Shown here one piece after another: positions 37,178 through 46,632 of a stretch of DNA of 64,000 nt; within the stretch, counting starts at the first letter, position 1; every line of letters starts with the position of its first letter. The notes under the pieces are model-generated. The model ran no database searches and was not told the DNA's origin. It saw only the letters and a program-made list of their open reading frames with translations. The stretch is taken from NCBI RefSeq assembly GCF_038738535.1, contig NZ_CP046128.1, forward strand, positions 1,550,001 to 1,614,000. Reading direction: 5' to 3'. The stretch comes from Bacillus pumilus (lineage in GTDB: Bacteria; Bacillota; Bacilli; Bacillales; Bacillaceae). Made by a program: the position numbers and the translations under genes.

Positions 37178-39550
37178 ATGGCTAAAAAGAGAAAACGGAA
37201 AACGAGAAAAAAACAAAATAAACAGCTAAAACTGAAATATGAATTAAATGGGTTAGTCTGTATTGCCATAGCGATCATTGCCATTTTACAGCTAGGCGTC
37301 GTTGGACAAACCTTCGTACATTTATTCCGATTCTTTGCAGGTGAATGGTTCATTCTCTGCCTTATCGGATTATTTCTTTTTGGCGTGACCATCTTCTGGA
37401 AAAAACAAATCCCAGATATTTTGACAAGGAGAAAAGCAGGGCTATACTGCATCATTGCGAGTATCTTGCTTTTGTCTCATGTGAAGCTCTTTCAGCACCT
37501 TTCATCTGCGGGCGCAATAGGCTCTCAAAGTGTGATAAGAAATACATTTGAGCTTTTCTTAATGGATATGAAAGGTGAGACTGGGTCACCTGATTTAGGA
37601 GGCGGCATGATCGGTGCCGTATTATTTGCTGCTTCATATTTCTTATTTGCGCAAGCAGGATCTCAAATTATGGCAATCGTTCTGATGCTGATTGGAATTG
37701 TGCTGATTACAAATCGATCTCTTCAAGAAATGGTGAAAAAAGTGTCGCTCCCTGTCTCACAATTTATGGTGAAGCAGTGGAAAGCGTTTGTTGAAGATAT
37801 GAAAGGAATCAGGCAGGCGAAAAAGAGCGCGCCCTCTCAGAAAACAGGTGAAAAGAAAAAACGGTCTCGTATTCAGGAAGAGGACGATGATGATCAGATC
37901 TTGATCGAAGAGGAAACGCCGGTTTCAGACAATAGCCAGCCAATCATCTCAAGCTTTGCTGATAGAGATGACATTCTCACCCCGCTCGTTCAAAAAGAGC
38001 AGACGGCAAAAGAGACAGAGCCTCTTCAAGAGTCTGTGCAAAGTGCACCAGTTCCATCAGATACAGCCGATGAACCAAAAGAGGCGCCGCCGATGACATT
38101 TACTGAACTTGAAAACAAAGATTACGAATTGCCGTCACTTGATATTTTGGCAGAGCCCCAGCATTCAGGGCAGCAAACAGACAAGAAAAATATATACGAA
38201 AATGCAAGAAAGCTTGAAAAAACGTTCCAAAGCTTTGGTGTTAAAGCAAAAGTTACACAGGTTCACTTAGGACCGGCCGTTACAAAATATGAAGTCTATC
38301 CAGATGTCGGCGTGAAGGTAAGTAAGATCGTCAATCTAAGTGATGACTTAGCCCTTGCTCTTGCAGCAAAAGACATTCGGATTGAGGCGCCGATTCCTGG
38401 TAAATCAGCCATCGGTATTGAGGTTCCTAATGCAGAAATCGCGATGGTTTCTTTAAAAGAGGTATTAGAATCAAAGCAAAATGACCGTCCAAACGCCAAG
38501 CTGCTGATTGGACTGGGCCGAAATATTTCTGGTGAAGCTGTGCTGGCTGAAATGAACAAAATGCCGCATTTACTTGTAGCAGGCTCGACTGGAAGCGGAA
38601 AAAGTGTGTGCATCAATGGTATTATCACAAGTATTCTCATGAGAGCGAAACCTCATGAAGTGAAAATGATGATGATTGATCCGAAAATGGTTGAACTAAA
38701 TGTGTATAATGGCATTCCGCATCTGCTCGCTCCGGTTGTAACGGACCCTAAGAAAGCCTCACAGGCACTTAAAAAAGTAGTCAGCGAAATGGAGCGCCGC
38801 TATGAATTATTTTCTCATACGGGGACAAGAAATATTGAAGGATACAATGATTACATTAAACGAATGAATCAATCAGAAGAGGCCAAACAGCCAGAACTTC
38901 CTTATATTGTCGTCATTGTAGACGAGCTTGCAGATTTAATGATGGTCGCTTCTTCTGATGTAGAAGATTCCATTACAAGACTTTCGCAAATGGCTCGTGC
39001 TGCCGGGATTCATTTAATTATTGCTACACAAAGACCTTCTGTCGATGTCATTACAGGTGTCATTAAAGCCAACATCCCATCCCGCATCGCCTTTAGCGTG
39101 TCCTCGCAAACAGATTCAAGGACGATCCTTGATATGGGTGGCGCAGAAAAACTGCTGGGCAGAGGGGATATGCTGTTTCTACCGGTAGGTGCAAACAAAC
39201 CGGTTCGTGTGCAAGGCGCCTTTTTATCAGATGAAGAAGTGGAGCATGTCGTTGATCATGTGATCACCCAGCAAAAAGCACAATATCAAGAAGAAATGAT
39301 TCCAACTGAAGAAACGCAGGATCAGCTTACAGCTGTGGATGACGATTTATATGATGAAGCAGTGGAACTCATCATCGGCATGCAGACGGCTTCTGTCTCT
39401 ATGCTTCAAAGAAGATTCCGCATCGGCTATACCCGAGCGGCCCGCCTGATTGACGCAATGGAAGAGCGGGGCGTTGTCGGCCCTTATGAAGGAAGTAAAC
39501 CGAGAGAAGTCCTGCTCTCAAAAGAACAATATGACGAGCTCTCTTCATAA
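37178..39550 (+). CDS. spoIIIE: DNA translocase SpoIIIE
   Basis: A 790-residue FtsK/HerA-type ATPase that pumps the chromosome into the forespore at the septum. Four transmembrane helices lie in residues 20-180, followed by an acidic, low-complexity linker (about 215-320). The motor (about 330-720) has Walker A GSTGSGKS (near 470) and Walker [13 protein letters not shown]. The C-terminal gamma domain (about 725-790) reads [20 protein letters not shown] and recognises orientation sequences. The start is ATG 37178 after AAGGTGATG. It lies downstream of tepA-ylzJ, as in B. subtilis. Confidence 0.97.
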   Translation: MAKKRKRKTRKKQNKQLKLKYELNGLVCIAIAIIAILQLGVVGQTFVHLFRFFAGEWFILCLIGLFLFGVTIFWKKQIPDILTRRKAGLYCIIASILLLSHVKLFQHLSSAGAIGSQSVIRNTFELFLMDMKGETGSPDLGGGMIGAVLFAASYFLFAQAGSQIMAIVLMLIGIVLITNRSLQEMVKKVSLPVSQFMVKQWKAFVEDMKGIRQAKKSAPSQKTGEKKKRSRIQEEDDDDQILIEEETPVSDNSQPIISSFADRDDILTPLVQKEQTAKETEPLQESVQSAPVPSDTADEPKEAPPMTFTELENKDYELPSLDILAEPQHSGQQTDKKNIYENARKLEKTFQSFGVKAKVTQVHLGPAVTKYEVYPDVGVKVSKIVNLSDDLALALAAKDIRIEAPIPGKSAIGIEVPNAEIAMVSLKEVLESKQNDRPNAKLLIGLGRNISGEAVLAEMNKMPHLLVAGSTGSGKSVCINGIITSILMRAKPHEVKMMMIDPKMVELNVYNGIPHLLAPVVTDPKKASQALKKVVSEMERRYELFSHTGTRNIEGYNDYIKRMNQSEEAKQPELPYIVVIVDELADLMMVASSDVEDSITRLSQMARAAGIHLIIATQRPSVDVITGVIKANIPSRIAFSVSSQTDSRTILDMGGAEKLLGRGDMLFLPVGANKPVRVQGAFLSDEEVEHVVDHVITQQKAQYQEEMIPTEETQDQLTAVDDDLYDEAVELIIGMQTASVSMLQRRFRIGYTRAARLIDAMEERGVVGPYEGSKPREVLLSKEQYDELSS

Positions 39551-39567
39551 ATCGAAGAGAGTTTTCC
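39539..39567 (+). terminator. Terminator after spoIIIE
   Basis: A perfect 8-bp stem, CTCTCTTC (39539-39546) and GAAGAGAG (39554-39561), followed by TTTT. It overlaps the last codons of spoIIIE. Confidence 0.8.
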
Positions 39568-39715
39568 TAAAAAAGAAGTAAACGATAGTATGATTATGTT
39601 AACTGGAAGTCAGACTATTTATTTATTTGCAAAAACATGATATAGTTGTGTTCAACTTATCTCGGAATAGAGATTTCTCATCTTATCATTTGCATTGATT
39701 AGACGGAGGGAAAAC

Positions 39716-40441
39716 ATGTCGACCAAAACAGACAATCGCCATTTATATTTGAAAGTGATTGACCGTATTAAAGAAGATATACAAACAGGCGTATATGCAG
39801 AAAAAGAAAAGCTGCCTTCTGAGTTTGAGCTCTCAAAGCTTTTAGGCGTGAGCAGAGCGACACTGCGTGAAGCCCTTCGTGTATTAGAAGAAGAGAAGTA
39901 TTTAATTAGAAGGCATGGTGTGGGAACGTTCGTCAACACAAGACCACTCTTTTCAACAGGCATAGAACAGCTGGCAAGTGTCACGAAAATGATCGAGCAG
40001 GTCAATATGACGCCTGGTACCATCTTTTTATCCTCGCAAGAAGGGGAGCCAACAGAGAATGATGTGATTCGTTTTCAGTGTGATGAATCTGATGAGATTT
40101 TTTCAATGGAACGCGTTCGAACGGCAGATGGACAGCCAGTGGTATATTGTTTAGATAAAATTCCGGTCAAGCATCTTCCCGCTTCTTTTACACATGAAGA
40201 AGAGTCTCTTTTTGAGCTGTTTGGAAGAGAACCACACAGCGGGATTAAATATGCAGTTGCTGACATCGAACCAATCGGCTACCACGATCAGGTTTCACCG
40301 ATACTCGAATGTGACCCTGAAACAGCATTATTATTACTGAAACAAATGCACTATGATCAGGATGATCAGCCGGTCTTATACTCGCTTAATTATTTTCGAG
40401 CGGATAAATTCAGCTTTCATGTGATACGTAAACGATTTTAA
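39716..40441 (+). CDS. ymfC: GntR/HutC-family transcriptional regulator YmfC
   Basis: A 241-residue regulator. The N-terminal winged helix (about 8-75) has the GntR signature [28 protein letters not shown] and RRHGVGTFV. The C-terminal UTRA-type ligand-binding domain (about 95-235) includes [20 protein letters not shown]. The ligand is unknown. The start is ATG 39716 behind CGGAGGG; the frame is open from 39695. It has its own terminator, and the MFS transporter gene next to it is a possible target. Confidence 0.93.
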   Translation: MSTKTDNRHLYLKVIDRIKEDIQTGVYAEKEKLPSEFELSKLLGVSRATLREALRVLEEEKYLIRRHGVGTFVNTRPLFSTGIEQLASVTKMIEQVNMTPGTIFLSSQEGEPTENDVIRFQCDESDEIFSMERVRTADGQPVVYCLDKIPVKHLPASFTHEEESLFELFGREPHSGIKYAVADIEPIGYHDQVSPILECDPETALLLLKQMHYDQDDQPVLYSLNYFRADKFSFHVIRKRF

Positions 40442-40442
40442 C

Positions 40443-40477
40443 AAGCAGTCGCTTCCATAAGCGGTTGCTTTTTGTTT
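40443..40477 (+). terminator. Terminator after ymfC
   Basis: AAGCAGTCGCTT (40443-40454) pairs with AAGCGGTTGCTT (40459-40470), with G-T pairs, followed by TTTGTTT. Confidence 0.8.
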
Positions 40478-40501
40478 GCCCATACATAATACCCGTAAAA
40501 C

Positions 40502-40529
40502 TTGCCACACTAATACGTAACAGTATATA
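40502..40529 (+). promoter_or_regulatory. Possible sigma-A promoter of ymfD
   Basis: TTGCCA (40502-40507) and TATATA (40524-40529) with a 16-base spacer, 12 bases before the start codon region. This leaves a very short leader. Confidence 0.45.
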
Positions 40530-40540
40530 GAATTGGGTGA

Positions 40541-41773
40541 ATGATGTTGGGCGAGAAAACAGTCAGTAAAAAGAATATTATTGCATTATCATCAGTGCCT
40601 CTAATCATGACACTTGGGAACTCGATGTTAATACCTGTATTGCCAGAGATAGAAAAGACACTCTCCATCACTTCCTTTCAAGTCTCCCTCATTATTACGG
40701 TATACTCTGTTGTAGCGATCTTATGTATTCCAATCGCCGGCTATTTATCGGACCGAATCGGGCGTAAAAAGGTACTCCTGCCGTGTCTGTTAATCGCAGG
40801 TCTTGGTGGGGCTGTGGCAGCAGTTGCCTCAACGATCATGAAAGAACCCTACATGTGGATTCTATTTGGAAGGGTCCTTCAAGGTGTTGGCTCAGCCGGG
40901 GCAGCACCTGTCGTGATGCCGTTTATAGGAGATTTGTTTCATGATGATGAAGAAGTAAGTGCGGGACTTGGCGCCATCGAAACCTCTAACACAGCTGGAA
41001 AGGTATTAAGCCCGATTATTGGGGCGCTTCTAGCTTCATGGTTTTGGTTTGTGCCGTTTTGGTTTATTCCGTTCTTTTCAATCATCAGCTTTCTCATGGT
41101 ACTGTTCATGGTAGAGTCCGCGAAAAAAGAGGAGGACCCGCCTACATTCAAAGAATTTTTAAAATCAACAAAGACCATTTTTAAACATGAGGGACGCTGG
41201 CTTTATGCCATTTTTGCAATTGGCGGTTTTATTATGTTTCTTCTTTTTGGTGTGCTTTTTTACTTATCTGATAACCTTGAGGCAGCTTATCAAATTAAGG
41301 GTGTCAAAAAAGGGCTCCTGCTTAGTATCCCGCTCCTTTTTCTATCCATCAGTTCATACATTGCTGGGAAAACGATTGGAAAAGAAAAAGGGAAAATGAG
41401 AATCTTTATAATCGTAGGCATGGCCTTGTTATCACTTTCCTATATGTTTTTATGGTGGAATCACAGCTTTTACGTATTGTTTATCTGTTTAAGCATTGGC
41501 GGTGTTGGCATCGGTATTGTACTGCCTGCACTTGATGCCCTGATCACAGAAGGAATCGAAAAAGAGCAGTGCGGAACCATTACGTCATTTTACAGCAGTA
41601 TGCGTTTTATCGGTGTCGCTTTAGGACCTCCGATTTACGCCTATCTCATGGATAAAGGGGACTCCATCGTTTTTATTCTCTCGACCATTTGCAGTCTTAT
41701 TTCACTATTTTTGGTCCTCTTCTTCATCCAGCCAGATGAAAAGGATGAAAGTGAACAATTAAAAACGGTTTAA
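40541..41773 (+). CDS. ymfD: MFS exporter YmfD
   Basis: A 410-residue major facilitator transporter with about 12 membrane segments. The family motif A, GYLSDRIGRKK, lies between TM2 and TM3 (near residue 68), and the motif-C-like GRVLQGVGSAGAAPVVMPFIGDLF supports a drug-export type antiporter. Its B. subtilis counterpart has been proposed to export the siderophore bacillibactin, which I recall but cannot test here. The start is ATG 40541 or the adjacent 40544, after TGGGTG. It follows ymfC. Confidence 0.9.
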   Translation: MMLGEKTVSKKNIIALSSVPLIMTLGNSMLIPVLPEIEKTLSITSFQVSLIITVYSVVAILCIPIAGYLSDRIGRKKVLLPCLLIAGLGGAVAAVASTIMKEPYMWILFGRVLQGVGSAGAAPVVMPFIGDLFHDDEEVSAGLGAIETSNTAGKVLSPIIGALLASWFWFVPFWFIPFFSIISFLMVLFMVESAKKEEDPPTFKEFLKSTKTIFKHEGRWLYAIFAIGGFIMFLLFGVLFYLSDNLEAAYQIKGVKKGLLLSIPLLFLSISSYIAGKTIGKEKGKMRIFIIVGMALLSLSYMFLWWNHSFYVLFICLSIGGVGIGIVLPALDALITEGIEKEQCGTITSFYSSMRFIGVALGPPIYAYLMDKGDSIVFILSTICSLISLFLVLFFIQPDEKDESEQLKTV

Positions 41774-41777
41774 TCTA

Positions 41778-41815
41778 GAAAAAAGACGGTATTTTGCCAT
41801 CTTTTTTCTTTTTTA
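41778..41815 (+). terminator. Terminator after ymfD
   Basis: GAAAAAAGA-C-GG pairs with CC-A-TCTTTTTTC, followed by T-rich sequence. Confidence 0.75.
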
Positions 41816-41834
41816 TAAATTGACATGTAAAATT

Positions 41835-41863
41835 TTGATAGTTAAACTAATGTATAGTAATAT
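41835..41863 (+). promoter_or_regulatory. Promoter with MarR-type operator, first MMPL gene
   Basis: TTGATA (41835-41840) and TAATAT (41858-41863) are spaced by 17 bases. The palindrome TAGTTAAACTA (41839-41849) overlaps the -35 and spacer. The same motif recurs in front of the MarR gene at 48074, so repression by that protein is likely. Confidence 0.65.
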
Positions 41864-41879
41864 CTTTTAAATTATCCCA

Positions 41880-42075
41880 AATAGGAGGTGTTCAAAAACA
41901 TTCATTTTCTGTCTTTCTTCAGGCAGAAATTGAGCTCGCGTGCTGATGATGAATATGTGTTTCTTCAACACGAAAAGACAATTGAATAGGTCATCCTGCC
42001 ATTAGCACGTTGAAGGAGACGCAGTCAGCACTTCAGACACGCTCAAATACAGCAAATTGATTGATGAACTAGAAG
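41880..42075 (+). pseudogene. Possible decayed ORF ahead of the first MMPL gene
   Basis: About 200 bases hold AGGAGGTG (41884-41891) with no usable start after it, then stop-interrupted coding-like stretches. One frame reads FFRQKLSSRADDEYVFLQHE before a stop. Another, further on, reads VEGDAVSTSDTLKYSKLIDE and stops shortly before the MMPL gene. No family is recognised. The place is where the second MMPL locus has its marR gene, so a lost regulator is one explanation, but no MarR similarity is visible. It may equally be non-coding leader. Confidence 0.3.
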
Positions 42076-42090
42076 GAGCTTGAAGCAGCT

Positions 42091-45000
42091 ATGTTGCAAA
42101 TAATTAAAGCAAGATGGATTGTATTAGTGGTGTGGATGATAACAGCTGTGATTCTGTTTATTACTGCGCCTAATTTAGAGGAATTAACAAGAGAAAAAGG
42201 GCAATTAAAGGTTCCGGAGGGGACACCAACAGCTGAGGCACTTCACTTATTGGATAAGCTATCAGATCATAACGGGAAAAAAGATACGGGTGTCATTGTA
42301 TTCTCCGAACAACATCTGTTCCCTGAGAAAGAGCAGGAATTAAAAAAGGCTTTATCTGCACTCATGACTCATGCCCCAGACCTCCACATTGACGGAATTA
42401 CTTCGTATTTTCATGTAGATCCGGACATTCAAAAACAACTTTTATCAAAGGATAAAAGTACACTTCTTGTTCCATTCAAATTCGACCACTACGAAACAAA
42501 AGCTGTGAAGATTAAAGAACAAATTGAGGAAGTTTTAAAGCCCTATCATGTCTCATATGAAATGACGGGTCAAAAATTTGTGGATTCAGATGTCATTAAA
42601 AGCTCTCAACAAGGTCTGAAGAAAACTGAACTTATTACGATGATTTTTATTTTCTTTATTTTAATCATTGTTTTCAGATCGATTTTGGCACCTGTTGTTC
42701 CGCTCATTACGATCGGCATTTCTTATGCCGTCAGCCGGTGTATTGTGGCTTTTCTAGTAGAATATATGCAATTTCCTCTATCTAATTTTACTCAGATTTT
42801 TATGGTAGCTATTATGTTCGGTATAGGAACAGATTATTGTATTTTGCTGTTAAGCCGTTTTAAAGAAGAGATCGGTCAAGGTCGTGATGTCAAAGAGTCG
42901 ATTATCATCACATATAAATGTGCAGGGAAAACGGTCTTTTTCAGTGGCTTAGCCGTGTTAGTCGGCTTCTCAAGCATTGGGTTTGCCAAATTTCAATTGT
43001 ATCAATCAGCTGTTAGTGTTGCTGTTGGAGTTGGCATACTGCTGATTGCCCTAGTCACCATCGTTCCCTTTTTTATGTCTGTTTTCGGACAATCCCTTTT
43101 TTGGCCATCTAAAAGAGAAAACATTCGCCACCCGCAAAGTAAAATGTGGGAATGGGCTGGGCGTTTTTCATTTAAAAGGCCGCTGATCAGTTTAGGTTTA
43201 GTTGCACTAATTACTGTGCCTCCTATTTTGATGTACGACGGAACTCTTTCTTATAACAGCTTAAATGAGATTGGGACAAAGTATGAATCAGTGTCTGCAT
43301 TTAATACGATATCAGAGCAATTTGGCTTTGGGGAAGCGCTGCCCCTGAATGTACTTGTTGAAAGTGACAATAAGTTAGATAACCAAGAAAAGATTGTCAT
43401 GATTGAAAAACTGACCCGTAAATTAAATGACATTGACGAAGTAAAAACAGTCCGCAGTGTCACTAGGCCTGTTGGAGACGGGCTAAGTCAGCTTTACGTC
43501 ACCTCTCAAGCAAAAGAGCTGGGAGGAGAACTTGGCAAAGGCCACGAAGGAATCGGGAAAATTTCAGATGGCCTGACCGAAACAAATCTTGCCCTTCTTA
43601 AACAAAAACCAAAAATTCAAGAATCCGCTAAAGGCATTGACCAGCTGATTGATGGAACAAAAGCGATCAAAAGCGGAATTGGAGAAGTAAGGGAGTCCTT
43701 GATCTCTTTAGAAGATGGGGTAAGGCGCAGTAAAGATGGCGTCGGGACCATCCGAAGTAAAATCAAAGAAGCAAAAAAGGAATTAGAGCAAGAATATCGC
43801 AGCAGTGAAGTGATGATTCAAGAGCTTAAGCGAATGGTGAGTACGCTGGAACGTCATGCGAAATCGAATCAGCAGCTGATGACCACCATTAAAAAAGTAA
43901 AAAAATCCTATGAAAATGTATCGTTTGAAGCACTTGAAAAACGGCTTCCAGAAGTAAAAGATATGGATGAATATAAAGAAATCAAGAAAGTATTCAAAGA
44001 CACAAAAGGAATGCTTGATCAAGCAGGGGACCAAATGAGTGTGTATGAAGAGGAAGCCTCTCACTTTAAACAAAAGATCAAAAAAGCAGATCAAGTAATT
44101 CAAACCTTATCAAGCAAGCAAAAAGACGTAAAACGCCAAGTGCAAGCACTCATGGACGGGCTCGATCAAATTTATGACGGTCTTGAACAAACAAATGAAG
44201 GACAAAAACAATTGATCAAAGAAATGCCTAAAATTGAAGATGGAGCAGATCAGCTGACAGACGGCCAAAAAGCCATCAAAAAAGGATTTAACCAGCTTTC
44301 ATCAAAACTCACATTGTTAACAGATGGTTTAGATGAAAGTATTGAAGGGCTCGAGCAGGTCAAAAGCGGCTTCACAGAGGCGGACGGCTACTTAAAGCAG
44401 CTTCAGCAAGCGCCAGATGAAGAAATAACGGGCTGGTTTATTCCAGAAGACGTGCTGAAACGTCATGAATTTAAACAAATCTTTCATACGTATATGTCTC
44501 CAGATCGTAAATTAACAACCTTTGAAGTCATATTAAATGTGAATCCATACAGCAATGAAGCGATGAAAGGCGTTGCGAAAATTGAGGACACCCTTGATCA
44601 ATATTTACCTGTCAGCGGGTTAAAGAATGTAAATTACGGTGTGTCTGGTATCTCAAGTTTAAATGTAGATTTAAAAGAAACATCTGACGGTGACTTTATT
44701 CGAACGGTCATTTTCATGTTAATTGGCATCTTTATCATTTTAATTATATTATTACGGTCAATCGTCATGCCGATATACTTAACACTTTCACTTATTTTAA
44801 CGTATTTTACATCCATCGGTTTAACTGAATGGATCTTTAAAACCTTTTTTGGCTACGACGGTGTCAGCTGGGCTGTCCCATTTTTCAGCTTTGTCATTCT
44901 TGTCACCCTTGGCATTGATTATTCGATCTTTCTGATGGATCGCTTTAATGAATGGAAGGGAGAGCATGTGCAAGCATCAATGATATCAGCGATGAGAAAT

Positions 45001-45207
45001 ATGGGTTCCGTCATTATTTCAGCAGTCGCGATATTAGCGGGGACCTTCGCCGCCATGCTGCCGTCTGGTGTATTATCACTTATTGAGATTGCAACGGTCA
45101 TACTCATTGGACTTTTATTATATGCTTTTGTTGTATTGCCGCTCTTTATCCCGGTCATGGTTCGTATTTTCGGTAAATGGAATTGGTGGCCTTTTAGAAT
45201 GAAATAA
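42091..45207 (+). CDS. MMPL/RND-superfamily exporter (YdgH-like), first copy
   Basis: A 1038-residue membrane transporter. It has an N-terminal membrane helix (about 8-28), a first extracytoplasmic domain, a block of five helices (about 180-330) with the MMPL signature IFMVAIMFGIGTDYCILLLSRF, and a very long external region (about 380-845). A second helix block (about 865-1030) carries LGIDYSIFLMDRFNE. The external region is rich in predicted coiled coil with repeated DGLxxxxxGxxxL-type units, for example GLDQIYDGLEQTNEGQKQL. The likely role is proton-driven export of a lipid, peptide or toxic compound. It closely matches the gene at 48528. It sits between ymfD and ymfF with its own promoter and terminator. 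Confidence 0.9.
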   Translation: MLQIIKARWIVLVVWMITAVILFITAPNLEELTREKGQLKVPEGTPTAEALHLLDKLSDHNGKKDTGVIVFSEQHLFPEKEQELKKALSALMTHAPDLHIDGITSYFHVDPDIQKQLLSKDKSTLLVPFKFDHYETKAVKIKEQIEEVLKPYHVSYEMTGQKFVDSDVIKSSQQGLKKTELITMIFIFFILIIVFRSILAPVVPLITIGISYAVSRCIVAFLVEYMQFPLSNFTQIFMVAIMFGIGTDYCILLLSRFKEEIGQGRDVKESIIITYKCAGKTVFFSGLAVLVGFSSIGFAKFQLYQSAVSVAVGVGILLIALVTIVPFFMSVFGQSLFWPSKRENIRHPQSKMWEWAGRFSFKRPLISLGLVALITVPPILMYDGTLSYNSLNEIGTKYESVSAFNTISEQFGFGEALPLNVLVESDNKLDNQEKIVMIEKLTRKLNDIDEVKTVRSVTRPVGDGLSQLYVTSQAKELGGELGKGHEGIGKISDGLTETNLALLKQKPKIQESAKGIDQLIDGTKAIKSGIGEVRESLISLEDGVRRSKDGVGTIRSKIKEAKKELEQEYRSSEVMIQELKRMVSTLERHAKSNQQLMTTIKKVKKSYENVSFEALEKRLPEVKDMDEYKEIKKVFKDTKGMLDQAGDQMSVYEEEASHFKQKIKKADQVIQTLSSKQKDVKRQVQALMDGLDQIYDGLEQTNEGQKQLIKEMPKIEDGADQLTDGQKAIKKGFNQLSSKLTLLTDGLDESIEGLEQVKSGFTEADGYLKQLQQAPDEEITGWFIPEDVLKRHEFKQIFHTYMSPDRKLTTFEVILNVNPYSNEAMKGVAKIEDTLDQYLPVSGLKNVNYGVSGISSLNVDLKETSDGDFIRTVIFMLIGIFIILIILLRSIVMPIYLTLSLILTYFTSIGLTEWIFKTFFGYDGVSWAVPFFSFVILVTLGIDYSIFLMDRFNEWKGEHVQASMISAMRNMGSVIISAVAILAGTFAAMLPSGVLSLIEIATVILIGLLLYAFVVLPLFIPVMVRIFGKWNWWPFRMK

Positions 45208-45213
45208 CACCGG

Positions 45214-45245
45214 CGTCTCTGCTTATAGCAGAGGCGTTTTTATTT
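45214..45245 (+). terminator. Terminator after the first MMPL gene
   Basis: CGTCTCTGC (45214-45222) pairs with GCAGAGGCG (45228-45236), with one G-T pair, followed by TTTTTATTT. Confidence 0.85.
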
Positions 45246-45263
45246 CCTATCCTTTCCTCTGAT

Positions 45264-45272
45264 TGATATAAT
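45264..45272 (+). promoter_or_regulatory. Extended -10 promoter candidate of ymfF
   Basis: TGATATAAT (45264-45272) is a perfect TATAAT with a TG extension. The -35 (TTCCTA at 45244) is poor. Confidence 0.45.
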
Positions 45273-45351
45273 GTCTATTAAATGGCTGTTTCACGTATAT
45301 ATCAGCTATGTTCTAATACATAATAAATAGGATGAACAAAGGAGGTTTCTC

Positions 45352-46632
45352 ATGACGTACTTACAAGAGAAGACACTAGACACACCTGGTCTTCATACTC
45401 ATATTGTCAAAACAGAAAAATTTAAAACGGTCACAATTCTTTTTAAAATGCTTGCGCCTCTATCGAAAGATGATGTCACCATGCGTTCACTTTTCCCGCA
45501 TGTGCTGTTAAGAGGAACAGAGAAAATGCCGAAAACGGGAGAATTGCGTGCTTATTTTGATGAGCTTTATGGTGCAACTGTTTCGGCAGACATGGCGAAA
45601 AAAGGGGAAAATCACATCATTACCTTCCGCCTGGAAATGGCGAATGAAAAATATTTAAAGGATCAAACCCCTTTACTAGAAAAAGGAATTGCTTTACTAT
45701 CTGATCTACTATTCCATCCGTATGTTGAAGATGGAGCGTTTAGTCAATTATATGTAGATCAAGAAAAACGTACTTTAAAACAGCGAATTCAAGCAGTGTA
45801 TGATGATAAAATGCGTTACTCGAACTTAAGGCTTGTGCAGGAAATGTGCAAAGGTGAACCATATGCACTGCACGTCAATGGAGAAATGGAAGATATCGAA
45901 ACGATCACAGCTCACTCGCTTTTTGAAGCTTATGAGCATGCGCTTCAATCAAATCAGCTTGATCTTTATGTTGTGGGAGATGTTGACGAACAAGACATCA
46001 GCCGAATGGTCTCTCAATACTTCAAAACAAGTGATAGAGAACCGGTCAAACAACACGCTGACTCAACAAGAACGCAAAAAGAAGCAAAAGAAGTCATTGA
46101 TGAAGAGGACGTGAAGCAAGGCAAGCTGAATATCGGCTTTCGCACGCATACGACGATTGCAGATGAAGATTATCCGGCGCTGCATTTGTTTAATGGCATA
46201 TTTGGCGGCTTCTCGCATTCGAAGCTATTCATCAATGTTCGGGAAAAAGCAAGTCTTGCGTACTACGCTGTGTCTAGACTTGAGAGCTTTAAAGGCTTGA
46301 TGATGGTCATGTCAGGAATTGAAGTCGGCAACTACCGGCAGGCAGTAGACATCATTAAAGAACAATTTGAAGCAATGCAAAAAGGTGATTTTTCAGATGA
46401 AGCGATTGACCAAACAAAGGCTGTCGTCAAAAATCAGCTGCTTGAAACGATTGATACATCTTATGGGACAGCAGAATATTTGTATCAGCATGCCGTTGTG
46501 CCAACAGGGGAAACCCTTGATTCCTTTTTAGAAGCATTAGACCGAGTGACAAAAGAGGACATCATCAAAGTGGGTCAGAAAATCGAATGGGATACGACCT
46601 ATTTTCTTAAAGGAACGGAGGGTGCTTCATGA
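45352..46632 (+). CDS. ymfF: M16-like protein YmfF, catalytically inactive subunit
   Basis: A 426-residue M16 peptidase-fold protein. The position expected for the zinc motif reads SLFPHVLLRGTEKMP and has no HxxEH, so this subunit should not bind zinc. The C-terminal lobe retains FNGIFGGFSHSKLFINVREKASLAYY, similar to substrate-binding residues of M16 beta partners. It overlaps ymfH (ATGA), and the pair probably forms an inactive/active heterodimer like mitochondrial processing peptidase. The substrate is unknown. The ATG follows AAAGGAGGT. Confidence 0.92.
   Translation: MTYLQEKTLDTPGLHTHIVKTEKFKTVTILFKMLAPLSKDDVTMRSLFPHVLLRGTEKMPKTGELRAYFDELYGATVSADMAKKGENHIITFRLEMANEKYLKDQTPLLEKGIALLSDLLFHPYVEDGAFSQLYVDQEKRTLKQRIQAVYDDKMRYSNLRLVQEMCKGEPYALHVNGEMEDIETITAHSLFEAYEHALQSNQLDLYVVGDVDEQDISRMVSQYFKTSDREPVKQHADSTRTQKEAKEVIDEEDVKQGKLNIGFRTHTTIADEDYPALHLFNGIFGGFSHSKLFINVREKASLAYYAVSRLESFKGLMMVMSGIEVGNYRQAVDIIKEQFEAMQKGDFSDEAIDQTKAVVKNQLLETIDTSYGTAEYLYQHAVVPTGETLDSFLEALDRVTKEDIIKVGQKIEWDTTYFLKGTEGAS

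Noticed and set aside
44080..44400. Tandem DNA repeat in the MMPL external region
   Set aside because: The similarity is at protein heptad level (DGL, GQ and QL units), not as repeated nucleotide sequence.
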